Origin: an uncultured Pigmentiphaga sp.
Lineage (GTDB): Bacteria; Pseudomonadota; Gammaproteobacteria; Burkholderiales; Burkholderiaceae_B
DNA: 38,206 nt
Reading direction: 5' to 3'
Assembly: GCA_937891425.1 (NCBI GenBank)
Contig: CALAGD010000075.1
Coordinates: 1-38,206 of the forward strand
A program made the position numbers and the translations under genes. Under the pieces are notes generated by a model. The model did not search any database, had not been told where the DNA came from, and saw only the letters and a program-made list of their open reading frames with translations. Position 1 is the first letter of the stretch, and each line of letters begins with the position of its first letter. Positions 8,215 to 16,246 of the stretch are shown here, piece by piece.

Positions 8215-9339
8215 ATGGATGCCACCGCATTGCCCGCGCCCGAATATGTCCGTGCGATCGCGCCCTACCAGGCGGGAAAGCCGATTGAAGAGCTCGCACG
8301 CGAGTTCGGGCTGAATCCGGCAACCATCATCAAACTGGCTTCCAATGAGAATCCGTTGGGAATGCCCGAGTCTGCCCGGCAGGCGGCCATTGCGGCGCTG
8401 GCGCATTCCGAACGGTATCCCGACTCGAACGGCTACTACCTCAAGGAAGCATTGTCCGAACGTTATGGCGTGCCCCAGTCGTGGTTCACGCTGGGTAACG
8501 GTTCTAACGATATTCTCGAGTTGATCGCGGATGCATTTCTCGCGCCGGGGGCATCCGCGGTGTATTCGCAGTACGGCTTCACCGTATACCGCCTGGCCAC
8601 CCAGGCATCCGGCGCGCGCCACATCATGACGCCGGCAGCGGAGTATGGCCACGACCTCGATGCCATGCTGAAGGCTGTGGCCGCGGACACGCGGGTGGTT
8701 TACATCGCCAACCCCAACAACCCCACGGGCACGTTCGTCCCGGGCGATGTCGTCGAGCGCTTCGTCAGCGCTATGTATTCCCGGCATGGCACGCGGGTGG
8801 TGGTGGTGCTGGATGAAGCCTACAACGAGTATCTCGCACCCGAGCTCCGGTTCGACAGTATCGAGCTGGTTCGCAGCTATCCGAACCTGATCGTCTCGCG
8901 CACGTTCTCGAAGGCGTATGCCCTGGCAGGTTTGCGCGTGGGGTTTGCTGTGTCGCATCCCGAAGTAGCCGACATGCTCAATCGAGTGCGCCAGCCGTTT
9001 AACGTCAGCGTGCCGGCGCAGGCAGCAGCGATCGCCGCCCTGAACGATACCGAGTTCCTGCAGCGCAGCTACGAGCTGAACCGGCAGGGGCTGGCATGGC
9101 TTACCCGTGCCGTCGAGGAGCTCGGGCTCGAATACGTGCCCAGCTACGGCAACTTCCTGCTGATCCGGGTAGGCGATGCGCCGCGCGTCAATCTCGAACT
9201 GCTCCGGCGGGGAGTCATCGTGCGACCGGTGGCAGGAGATGGTCTGCCCGAATGGTTGCGTGTGACGGTAGGCCTCGAGCCCGAAAATGAGCGATTTGTC
9301 GCGACATTGCGCGAGGTGCTTGCGGCGCTTCGCCAATAA
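8215..9339 (+). CDS. hisC: Histidinol-phosphate aminotransferase (HisC2-type)
   Basis: Class I/II PLP aminotransferase acting on imidazole-acetol phosphate in histidine synthesis; homologues between pheA and tyrA may also use aromatic keto acids (inference from position). 374 aa. It shows KLASNENPLG, SDGTR-region equivalents, NPNNPTGT, the DEAYNEY aspartate-tyrosine pair, and the PLP lysine K233 in SRTFSKAYALAGLRVGF. The start ATG 8215 gives MDATALPAPEYVRAIAPY, typical of the family; GGAGA lies 8 nt upstream. An upstream in-frame extension to 8125 covers the hairpins and is rejected. Followed directly by tyrA. Confidence 0.95.
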   Translation: MDATALPAPEYVRAIAPYQAGKPIEELAREFGLNPATIIKLASNENPLGMPESARQAAIAALAHSERYPDSNGYYLKEALSERYGVPQSWFTLGNGSNDILELIADAFLAPGASAVYSQYGFTVYRLATQASGARHIMTPAAEYGHDLDAMLKAVAADTRVVYIANPNNPTGTFVPGDVVERFVSAMYSRHGTRVVVVLDEAYNEYLAPELRFDSIELVRSYPNLIVSRTFSKAYALAGLRVGFAVSHPEVADMLNRVRQPFNVSVPAQAAAIAALNDTEFLQRSYELNRQGLAWLTRAVEELGLEYVPSYGNFLLIRVGDAPRVNLELLRRGVIVRPVAGDGLPEWLRVTVGLEPENERFVATLREVLAALRQ

Positions 9340-9397
9340 TCAAATGACTGGCAGTAACTCCTCTAACGTTGATGACCGTAGTACTGGTGGGACTGGA

Positions 9398-10279
9398 ATG
9401 ACGCATACCGAGGGCAGCCCCAGGGTTCCCGTGCTTGTCGTGGTGGGCGTCGGGTTAATTGGTGGTTCATTTTGTGCGGCTCTGCGCAAAGCCGGATTCG
9501 TTGGGCGGATCATCGGTGCAGGCCGCAATCCGCAAAGTCTGCAAAGGGCGGTCGATCTGGGCCTGGTCGATGAGGTGAGGTCGCTTGCGGATGCCGCGAA
9601 AGACGCCGACCTTGTGTTCCTGGCGACCCCGGTAGGGGCGATGCGGGCGGTGTTCGCCGAGCTGCGCCCATACCTCAAGGAAGGTGCCGTGGTCACCGAT
9701 GCGGGCAGCAGCAAGGGGGACGTCGTCGAGGTGGCGCGCGCCGAGCTGGGAGATCGCATCGCCTGCTTCGTGCCGGGCCACCCGATCGCCGGCAGTGAAC
9801 AGAGTGGTCCGGAGGCAGCGTCTGCCACGCTCTACCAGGGGCGCGACGTCGTGCTCACGCCGCTGGCCGAGAATACGCCAGAGGCAATCGCGCTGGTGCG
9901 CTCAGCCTGGGATGCCTGCGGTGCCCGCATCCACTGCATGAGCGCTGTCGAGCACGATGAAGTGCTGGCTTCCGTCAGCCATTTGCCGCATCTGCTGGCT
10001 TTTGCCTACATGCTGCAGGTAGGCGGCACGCGCAACGTGCAGCAGAGGCTGGATCTGGCGGGCAGCGGTTTTCGTGATTTCACCCGCATCGCGGGCAGTT
10101 CCCCAGAAATGTGGCGCGACATCCTGCTTGCCAATCGCCACGCGATCCTGCACGAACTGGATGAATACCGGAAGGTGCTTGATGACCTGGTACGCGCCCT
10201 GCACGATGGCGACGGCGACGGGCTCACGCGCGCGCTGGCGCGCGCCTCAGACCTGCGCCGTGGCTGGAGCCTGTCGTAA
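9398..10279 (+). CDS. tyrA: Prephenate dehydrogenase (TyrA)
   Basis: NAD(P)-dependent oxidative decarboxylation of prephenate to 4-hydroxyphenylpyruvate, for tyrosine synthesis. 293 aa from ATG 9398. Rossmann motif G17-V-G-L-I-G22 after the first strand; the catalytic-histidine region GHPIAGSEQSG; and the helical C-terminal domain with SHLPHLLA and GFRDFTRIA. The start is uncertain: ATG 9344, 5 bp after the hisC stop, is in frame but has no Shine-Dalgarno, whereas 9398 has a GGTGGGACTGGA stretch just upstream. No ACT domain, so no obvious feedback site. In Bordetella-like genomes aroA usually follows; here the next gene is metG on the other strand. Confidence 0.94.
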   Translation: MTHTEGSPRVPVLVVVGVGLIGGSFCAALRKAGFVGRIIGAGRNPQSLQRAVDLGLVDEVRSLADAAKDADLVFLATPVGAMRAVFAELRPYLKEGAVVTDAGSSKGDVVEVARAELGDRIACFVPGHPIAGSEQSGPEAASATLYQGRDVVLTPLAENTPEAIALVRSAWDACGARIHCMSAVEHDEVLASVSHLPHLLAFAYMLQVGGTRNVQQRLDLAGSGFRDFTRIAGSSPEMWRDILLANRHAILHELDEYRKVLDDLVRALHDGDGDGLTRALARASDLRRGWSLS

Positions 10280-10366
10280 CGGTCGGTACACGGATAACGC
10301 GGCTCGATGGCTGCAGGCGGCCGGCAAGCGTTCCGCGCAAACGGCAGACAGGCCGCCCACACGACG

Positions 10367-12445
10367 TCAGTGGATGCGCATGCCCGGCTGGGCCCCTTCC
10401 CAGGGTTCGAGAATGTAGATGCCCGGGTTGTTCTTCTCGTCGGCATGGCTGGCAGCCAGGACCATGCCTTCAGATACGCCGAATTTCATCTTGCGCGGAG
10501 CCAGGTTGGCCACCACCACGGTCAGCTTGCCTACCAGCTCTTCGGGCTGGTAGGCCGACCGGATACCGGCAAAGATGTTGCGATGGCGACCTTCGCCGAG
10601 GTCGACCGTCAGGCGCAGCAACCTGGTGGCACCTTCGACATGTTCGCATGCGACGATGCGCGCGATGCGCAGGTCGATCTTGGCAAAATCGTCGATGGTG
10701 ATGGTGTCAGCGATGGGCTCGCCGCCCGGTGCCACAGGGGCAGCCTCCTCAGCTGGCGTGGCATTTGCTGCGGCGGCTGGCGCTTCGAACAGCGCGTCGA
10801 CCTGTTTCGGATCGACACGCTGCATGAGGTGCTGGTAGGTGGCGATGCGCCCGGATGGCCTGGCCACGTCGTCCCAGGTGAAATCGCGATCGAGTCCGAA
10901 CAGCTCGCGGGCCACGCGGCTGGCGAGTGCAGGCAGGACGGGCGAGAGCATCACGGTGAGCGCCTTGAAGCCGGCAATGGCCTGTGAACACACCAGGTGC
11001 AGGCTTTCGCGCTGCAGGGGATCACTGGCGGCACTGCGCGCCATGACCCAGGGCTGTGCTGTGTCGAACACCTGGTTGATGCGGTCGGCGAAGGCCATGA
11101 TTTCCCGCATGGCCCGGTTGTATTCGCGCGCTTCATAAGCACGCGCTACCGAGCCCGCGACCCGGAGGGCTTCTTCCTGGAAGTCGGCGTCGGGCTGGGC
11201 CAGCTGTCCATCGAAATGCTTGTTGATGAAGTTCGCGGCACGGCTTGCAATATTGACGTACTTGCCGACGAGGTCGCTGTTGACCCGGGCGACGAAGTCC
11301 TCCGGGTTGAAGTCGATGTCTTCCACGTGGGCGTTGAGCTTGGCTGCGATGTAGTAGCGGAGCCACTCCGGATTGAGGCCCAGTTCGAGGTAACGCAGGG
11401 GCGAGATGCCGGTGCCACGGCTCTTGGACATTTTCGCGCCGCTGACGGTGATGAACCCGTGCACGTGCAGCCCGTCGGGCACCTTGCGGCCCGCGAAGTG
11501 CAGCATGGCCGGCCAGAACAGGGCGTGGAAGTAGATGATGTCCTTGCCGATGAAGTGGTACTGTTCGGTATTGCCCTGCGGATCGACGAGCGCGTCGAAA
11601 TCGAGACCCTGCTTGCGGCAATACGCCAGCAGCGAAGCCAGGTAACCCACGGGGGCATCGAGCCACACGTAGAAATACTTGCCCGGCTGGTCTGGAATTT
11701 CGATACCGAAGTAGGGCGCATCGCGTGAGATGTCCCAGTCGGCCATCTTGCCTTCTTCGCCCAACCATTCGCGCGTCTTGGCCAGCACTTCGGGCTGCAG
11801 GCGCGGCTTGCCCGTGGGGCCGGTACCGGTGGTCCACTCGCGCAGGAAGGCAACGCAGCGCGGGTCGGACAATTTGAAAAAGAAGTGCTCGGACGACTTC
11901 ATGACGGGCGTTGCACCCGTGAGCGTGGAGTACGGGTCGATGAGTTCGGTCGCGGCATAAACTGCCCCACACACTTCGCACGAGTCGCCGTACTGGTCGG
12001 GGGCCTTGCAGCGCGGGCAGGTGCCCTTGATGTAGCGATCGGGCAGGAACATGTTCTTGACCGGATCATAGAACTGTTCGATGACCTGCTGGCCGATGAA
12101 CCCGGCATCGCGCAACTTGCGGTAGATATCTTGCGACAGCTCGACGTTTTCGGGGCTGTGCGTACTGTGCCAGTGGTCGAACCGGATGTGAAATCCATTC
12201 AGGTAGCGCGGCCGCTCGGCAGCGTAGCGGGCGACCAGCTCTTCCGGACGGATGCCTTCCGCCTCGGCCTTCAGCATGATTGGAGCGCCGTGGGCATCGT
12301 CGGCGCATACGAAGTGCACCGTGTGCCCCTGCGAGCGCATGAATCGCACCCAGATGTCGGCCTGGATGTACTCCATGATGTGGCCAATGTGGAATGAACC
12401 GTTGGCGTAGGGAAGAGCAGTAGTGACAAACAGGGTGCGTGACAT
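10367..12445 (-). CDS. metG: Methionyl-tRNA synthetase
   Basis: Charges initiator and elongator tRNA-Met. 692 aa, close to E. coli MetG (677). Class I signature HIGH at residues 19-22 (YANGSFHIGH); a zinc knuckle CPRCKAPDQYGDSCEVCG near 145-165; the KMSKS loop in GAKMSKSRGTGI; an anticodon-binding helical domain; an Ala-rich linker (AAAANATPAEEAAPVAP); and a C-terminal EMAP-II/Trbp-like tRNA-binding, dimerising domain (IDLRIARIVACEHVEGA). The start gives MSRTLFVTTALPYANG, the standard N-terminus; the open frame upstream of 12445 is not coding. Convergent with tyrA across 87 bp that has no clear terminator. Confidence 0.97.
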   Translation of the reverse strand: MSRTLFVTTALPYANGSFHIGHIMEYIQADIWVRFMRSQGHTVHFVCADDAHGAPIMLKAEAEGIRPEELVARYAAERPRYLNGFHIRFDHWHSTHSPENVELSQDIYRKLRDAGFIGQQVIEQFYDPVKNMFLPDRYIKGTCPRCKAPDQYGDSCEVCGAVYAATELIDPYSTLTGATPVMKSSEHFFFKLSDPRCVAFLREWTTGTGPTGKPRLQPEVLAKTREWLGEEGKMADWDISRDAPYFGIEIPDQPGKYFYVWLDAPVGYLASLLAYCRKQGLDFDALVDPQGNTEQYHFIGKDIIYFHALFWPAMLHFAGRKVPDGLHVHGFITVSGAKMSKSRGTGISPLRYLELGLNPEWLRYYIAAKLNAHVEDIDFNPEDFVARVNSDLVGKYVNIASRAANFINKHFDGQLAQPDADFQEEALRVAGSVARAYEAREYNRAMREIMAFADRINQVFDTAQPWVMARSAASDPLQRESLHLVCSQAIAGFKALTVMLSPVLPALASRVARELFGLDRDFTWDDVARPSGRIATYQHLMQRVDPKQVDALFEAPAAAANATPAEEAAPVAPGGEPIADTITIDDFAKIDLRIARIVACEHVEGATRLLRLTVDLGEGRHRNIFAGIRSAYQPEELVGKLTVVVANLAPRKMKFGVSEGMVLAASHADEKNNPGIYILEPWEGAQPGMRIH

Positions 12446-12626
12446 GTGCGGAACTGGCAGTGTGAATTCTTGATTCTTGAGGAACGAACGCTGTTTTCCG
12501 TGCGGCTGGTGCGTGGCGTCGGCATGCAGCGACGCTGGACGTATTTTAGGCGGTTCAGGGCGCATGCTGCCGCGCCGCCTTGTCCGCTGCCCGCCCGGTT
12601 GCGGTGCCAGGAGACCGCCCCGATCT

Positions 12627-12983
12627 TCAGGGCAGGTCGCGTACCTCCACGTCGATGACCTGCTGCGTACCCGCGGATCGACGGGGCCGATAGCCGTTGC
12701 CGGAGGCGTTCGCAGCGCTGCCTGAAGCGGACGTCCTGGCTGGACGGGAGGGTCCGGTTTCCGTACCGGGAAAGCCAGAGCGCGCATTCATGAAAGACCA
12801 CGCCGCCTGGCGCGATTGCCGGAAGCTGCCGAACGTCATGGGCCGGCCGCGCACGCGCGACACCAGGTAGAGCACGCCTAACGCGACGATGCTGGTGACA
12901 AGCAGCACCGCTGCCATCACGAACCCCGCGAGGGCAAGGATGGCGACAGCAACGATTCGCAACAAGTTGGACAAAGGATTCAT
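12627..12983 (-). CDS. Small two-helix membrane protein of unknown function
   Basis: 118 aa from ATG 12983 (MNPLSNLLRIVAVAIL). A hydrophobic block at about residues 8-47 is long enough for two transmembrane helices. A short RVRGRPMTFGSFRQSRQAAWSFM segment follows, then a Ser/Gly/Arg-rich, probably disordered tail that ends VIDVEVRDLP. I do not recognise a domain. Related small proteins next to the Mrp gene are, I believe, seen in Alcaligenaceae (memory, not checked). Divergent from apbC; it may share the metG transcript, since it lies 181 bp upstream of metG on the same strand. The frame extends upstream to 13178, but that overlaps apbC and is rejected. Confidence 0.72.
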   Translation of the reverse strand: MNPLSNLLRIVAVAILALAGFVMAAVLLVTSIVALGVLYLVSRVRGRPMTFGSFRQSRQAAWSFMNARSGFPGTETGPSRPARTSASGSAANASGNGYRPRRSAGTQQVIDVEVRDLP

Positions 12984-13061
12984 TGAGCGAGTGTACCTCG
13001 AAGGTTCGTGTAATCCGCTATGCTTGGGGCATTCCTGTGATTTTGCTGGGTGCAAAGCCTT

Positions 13062-14147
13062 ATGTCGTTGACTCCGGAAAGCGTCCAGGCGGCGCTGCAG
13101 AATGTTGTCGATCCGGCCACCGGGCTGAAGCCGATGGAGGCCGGCAAGCTGCGTCAGCTCTCCGTGGATGGCGAGCATGTGAAGTTGGACATTGAGCTGG
13201 GGTATCCGGTTCAGTCTCGCATTGATGAGCTGCGTCGTCTGTTCACCGCGGCGGCGGAACAGGCAGGGGCATCTGCCGTTGACCTGACGTTAACTTGGAA
13301 AGTCCAGGCACACAAGGTGCAGGCCGGGCTGAAGCTGCTGCCGAACGTGAAGAACATCATTGCGGTGGCATCCGGCAAGGGCGGTGTCGGCAAGAGTACG
13401 ACGGCGGTCAACCTGGCACTGGCCCTGGCACGCGAGGGCGCGAGCGTCGGCCTGCTCGATGCCGATATTTACGGCCCCAGTCAGCCCACCATGATGGGTG
13501 TGACGGGGCGGCCGGAAAGCCGCGACGGCAAGACCATGGAACCGCTGGAAAACCATGGCGTACAGGTGAATTCAATCGGTTTCCTCGTCGACGCCGAAGC
13601 GCCCATGGTCTGGCGCGGCCCCATGGTCACGCAGGCGCTCGACCAGCTGTTGCGCCAGACCAACTGGCGTGAGCTCGACTACCTTGTGGTAGACATGCCT
13701 CCCGGCACCGGCGACATCCAGCTCACGCTTGCGCAGCGCGTGCCGGTAACGGGAGCGGTCATCGTCACGACGCCGCAGGATATCGCGCTCATCGACGCGC
13801 GTCGCGGTTTCAAGATGTTCGAGAAAGTAGGCGTTCCGGTGCTGGGCATTGTCGAGAACATGGCCATGCACGTCTGCAGCCAGTGCGGCCATGTGGAACA
13901 CATCTTCGGCGAAGGCGGGGGCCAGCGCATGGCTGCCGAGTACAACGTGCCTTGGCTGGGATCGTTGCCACTGACGCTGGCCATCCGCGAGCAGACTGAC
14001 GCCGGGCGCCCCACGGTAGTCTCCGACCCCGACAGCGAAGCCGGGCGTGCCTACATGGCCGTGGCGCGGCAGGTTGCCGCACGCGTGGCTATGCAGGCGC
14101 GCGACATGTCATCGCGTTTTCCCACCATTGTGGTCCAGAATACGTAA
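13062..14147 (+). CDS. apbC: Iron-sulfur cluster carrier protein ApbC/Mrp (P-loop ATPase)
   Basis: Cytosolic P-loop NTPase of the Mrp/NBP35 family that binds and transfers [4Fe-4S] clusters to apoproteins. 361 aa. An N-terminal MIP18/DUF59-like domain is at about 1-85; deviant Walker A SGKGGVGKS begins at about 104; then LLDADIYGPSQP, VDMPPGTGD (Walker B-like), and the paired cysteines C272 and C275 in CSQCGH that hold the bridging cluster. ATG 13062 is chosen; an in-frame GTG at 13050 adds four residues. tamA starts 38 bp after its stop, so co-transcription is possible. Confidence 0.95.
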   Translation: MSLTPESVQAALQNVVDPATGLKPMEAGKLRQLSVDGEHVKLDIELGYPVQSRIDELRRLFTAAAEQAGASAVDLTLTWKVQAHKVQAGLKLLPNVKNIIAVASGKGGVGKSTTAVNLALALAREGASVGLLDADIYGPSQPTMMGVTGRPESRDGKTMEPLENHGVQVNSIGFLVDAEAPMVWRGPMVTQALDQLLRQTNWRELDYLVVDMPPGTGDIQLTLAQRVPVTGAVIVTTPQDIALIDARRGFKMFEKVGVPVLGIVENMAMHVCSQCGHVEHIFGEGGGQRMAAEYNVPWLGSLPLTLAIREQTDAGRPTVVSDPDSEAGRAYMAVARQVAARVAMQARDMSSRFPTIVVQNT

Positions 14148-14185
14148 CGACCAAGAAGGGGTATTCCCAACCTAGCGAGCCTCGT

Positions 14186-16246
14186 GTGCTGAGCCAATTT
14201 CGAGATCGTCGCCGCCTGCGACTCATGGCCCTGCCACTCGTCTGGCTGGTGCTGTACAGCGCTGGCCTGCGGGCAGCCACCAGCCGGCCGGAAGTGACGA
14301 TCGATCCCGGTGGCGTGCCGCCCGCCGTCCTGCAGGCCATTACCGCAGCCGTGCAGCATATCGTTTCGCTCACCGACGATCAGGATGGCGGAGAGCTCGA
14401 ACGCCTGCGGCGCCGCGTGCGCCAGGTGGTCTTGACCGCACTCGCGTCGGAAGGTTACTTCGCGCCCGAAGTTGCGCTGACCGTGGGTGAGGATGTCGCG
14501 GGCGAAACCTGGGACATCGTGATCAAGCCCGGGGAACGTGCCATCGTCCGCGCGGTCAATCTCGAGTTTGAGGGCGCGATTGCACGGCCCCGGTTCGAGG
14601 GGCGCGTGCGCGAAGCGCGCGAACGCTGGGGCCTGAAAGAAGGCCAGCCATTCCGCAACGAAGCCTGGGACCGCGCCAAGCGCGACCTCCTGGCATTCGT
14701 CACCGAGAAGGATTTCGCCTATGGCCGCATCCAGCAGTCGCAGGCGCTGATCGATCCCGACAAGGCCAGTGCCAGCCTGACGGTGCGCGTTGCCAGCGGT
14801 CCCGAGGTCGTCCTGGGGCCGACGCATGTCTCGGGATTGCGGCGTGTGCCGGCCAGCCTGATCTACCGTTACGTGCGATACGAGCCCGGCGTGACGCCGT
14901 ATGACCGCCGCCAGCTCATCGCATGGCAGCAGGAGATGCAGTCCACGGTGTTCTTCTCATCGGTCGATGTCGTGCTTGACCGGCGTGCGCAACAGGGGAA
15001 CGTGGCGATCCGGCCAGACTCTGCCGCAGCGGGAGATGCGGCGGCCAGTGCAGCACCGGTGTCTGCGGCAGAGGCATCGTCTCCGGCGTCCGGGCGTCTG
15101 CCGGCCGGCCAGTCAGCCGACGCGCACCTGCAAGCCAACCGTACGCGCGATGCGGGCGCAGATGCCACGGCAGATGGCGCACAGCGCGAGACGGGCAGCA
15201 CCGATGCGGACGACGATGCGCCGCGTGCGGAAAACCTGCGGCCCGGGCAGTTCATGGCCCAGGATACGGTGGTCGTGCCTCTGGGCATTACCGTCAAGGA
15301 AGCACCGGCCCGGCGCGTGGGTGCCGCACTCGGAATTGACAGTGACGTCGGCGTGAAGGCCGAAGCCCTGTACCAACAAAACGTGGTGGCCGGCCATGCG
15401 GTCGAACTGCGTTCGGGCATTGGACTGAACCACAAGCACCAGCGGGGCTTTCTGGACCTGTACATGCCGCCTGACCCGCGCGGCTTTCGCAACAAGTATG
15501 GGCTGCTGATCGAGCATTCCGATATTGAAGGCAAGGATGTCGATCGGGTGGCGCTGGGCGCGATCCAGACACGCACCCGGCAGGCCGCGGGCAACAGCCG
15601 GGTCGAGTACGAAACCAGCTTCGGTGCAATCACGTCTTACGAGAGGGTGCGCTACGGCAGCGAGGCGTACAACCTGCCGTCGGTGGTCGCGACCTTCGAC
15701 TGGCTGCGTCGCGATGTTGACAACAAGTTCGATCCGCGCGAAGGCTATCTGGTGGCTACGGGCGTGGGTGTCGGTACCTCGCTGGACAAGGTCGAGCCCT
15801 TTGCTCGCACGCAGGCGCGCGGGCAGATCTGGTGGGCAGTGGGCGAGCGCGACCTCGTAACGGTGCGAGGGGAAATCGGCAAGGTCTGGGCGCGCGGCGA
15901 CACTCGCATTCCGGCCGATTTCGGTTTTCGTGTCGGGGGTGCGCGTACCATACGTGGCTACCGCTATCTGGGCATCGGCCACAAAGTAGAAGATGCCATC
16001 ATCGGGGCACGCACGATGGCCGTGGCCAGCGTCGAGTACCAGCATTTCTTCAACGACACGCTTGGCATGGGGATATTCATCGACGCCGGCGATGCTGCTG
16101 AATCGTTCCGCGACATGCGGATTGCGGTGGGCATTGGAGCAGGTTTGCGCGTGCGCACGCCTGCGGGTCCGATTTTCTTTGACCTCGCCTATGCGGAACG
16201 CGACAGGCGACTGCGTCTGAACTTCTCACTGGGTATTGCATTTTGA
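14186..16246 (+). CDS. tamA: Translocation and assembly module outer-membrane protein TamA (Omp85 family)
   Basis: Outer-membrane Omp85 protein that works with TamB in inserting some outer-membrane proteins and in moving lipids between membranes. 686 aa from GTG 14186, giving a charged N-region then a hydrophobic signal peptide (about 14-30). POTRA-like repeats run from about 36 to 265; a barrel from about 375 to 686 includes FRVGGARTIRGYRYLGIG, the Omp85 RGY/F loop motif, and ends LNFSLGIAF with the terminal Phe. Between the third POTRA's strand FFSSVDVVLD and TVVVPLGITV there is an Ala/Asp/Ser/Arg-rich insertion of about 90 residues (266-357), probably disordered. Its stop overlaps tamB (TGATG). 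Confidence 0.9.
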   Translation: MLSQFRDRRRLRLMALPLVWLVLYSAGLRAATSRPEVTIDPGGVPPAVLQAITAAVQHIVSLTDDQDGGELERLRRRVRQVVLTALASEGYFAPEVALTVGEDVAGETWDIVIKPGERAIVRAVNLEFEGAIARPRFEGRVREARERWGLKEGQPFRNEAWDRAKRDLLAFVTEKDFAYGRIQQSQALIDPDKASASLTVRVASGPEVVLGPTHVSGLRRVPASLIYRYVRYEPGVTPYDRRQLIAWQQEMQSTVFFSSVDVVLDRRAQQGNVAIRPDSAAAGDAAASAAPVSAAEASSPASGRLPAGQSADAHLQANRTRDAGADATADGAQRETGSTDADDDAPRAENLRPGQFMAQDTVVVPLGITVKEAPARRVGAALGIDSDVGVKAEALYQQNVVAGHAVELRSGIGLNHKHQRGFLDLYMPPDPRGFRNKYGLLIEHSDIEGKDVDRVALGAIQTRTRQAAGNSRVEYETSFGAITSYERVRYGSEAYNLPSVVATFDWLRRDVDNKFDPREGYLVATGVGVGTSLDKVEPFARTQARGQIWWAVGERDLVTVRGEIGKVWARGDTRIPADFGFRVGGARTIRGYRYLGIGHKVEDAIIGARTMAVASVEYQHFFNDTLGMGIFIDAGDAAESFRDMRIAVGIGAGLRVRTPAGPIFFDLAYAERDRRLRLNFSLGIAF

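Noticed and set aside
7843..9336. 497-codon open frame on the minus strand opposite pheA and hisC
   Set aside because: Both real genes are well supported by motifs; the antisense product matches nothing.
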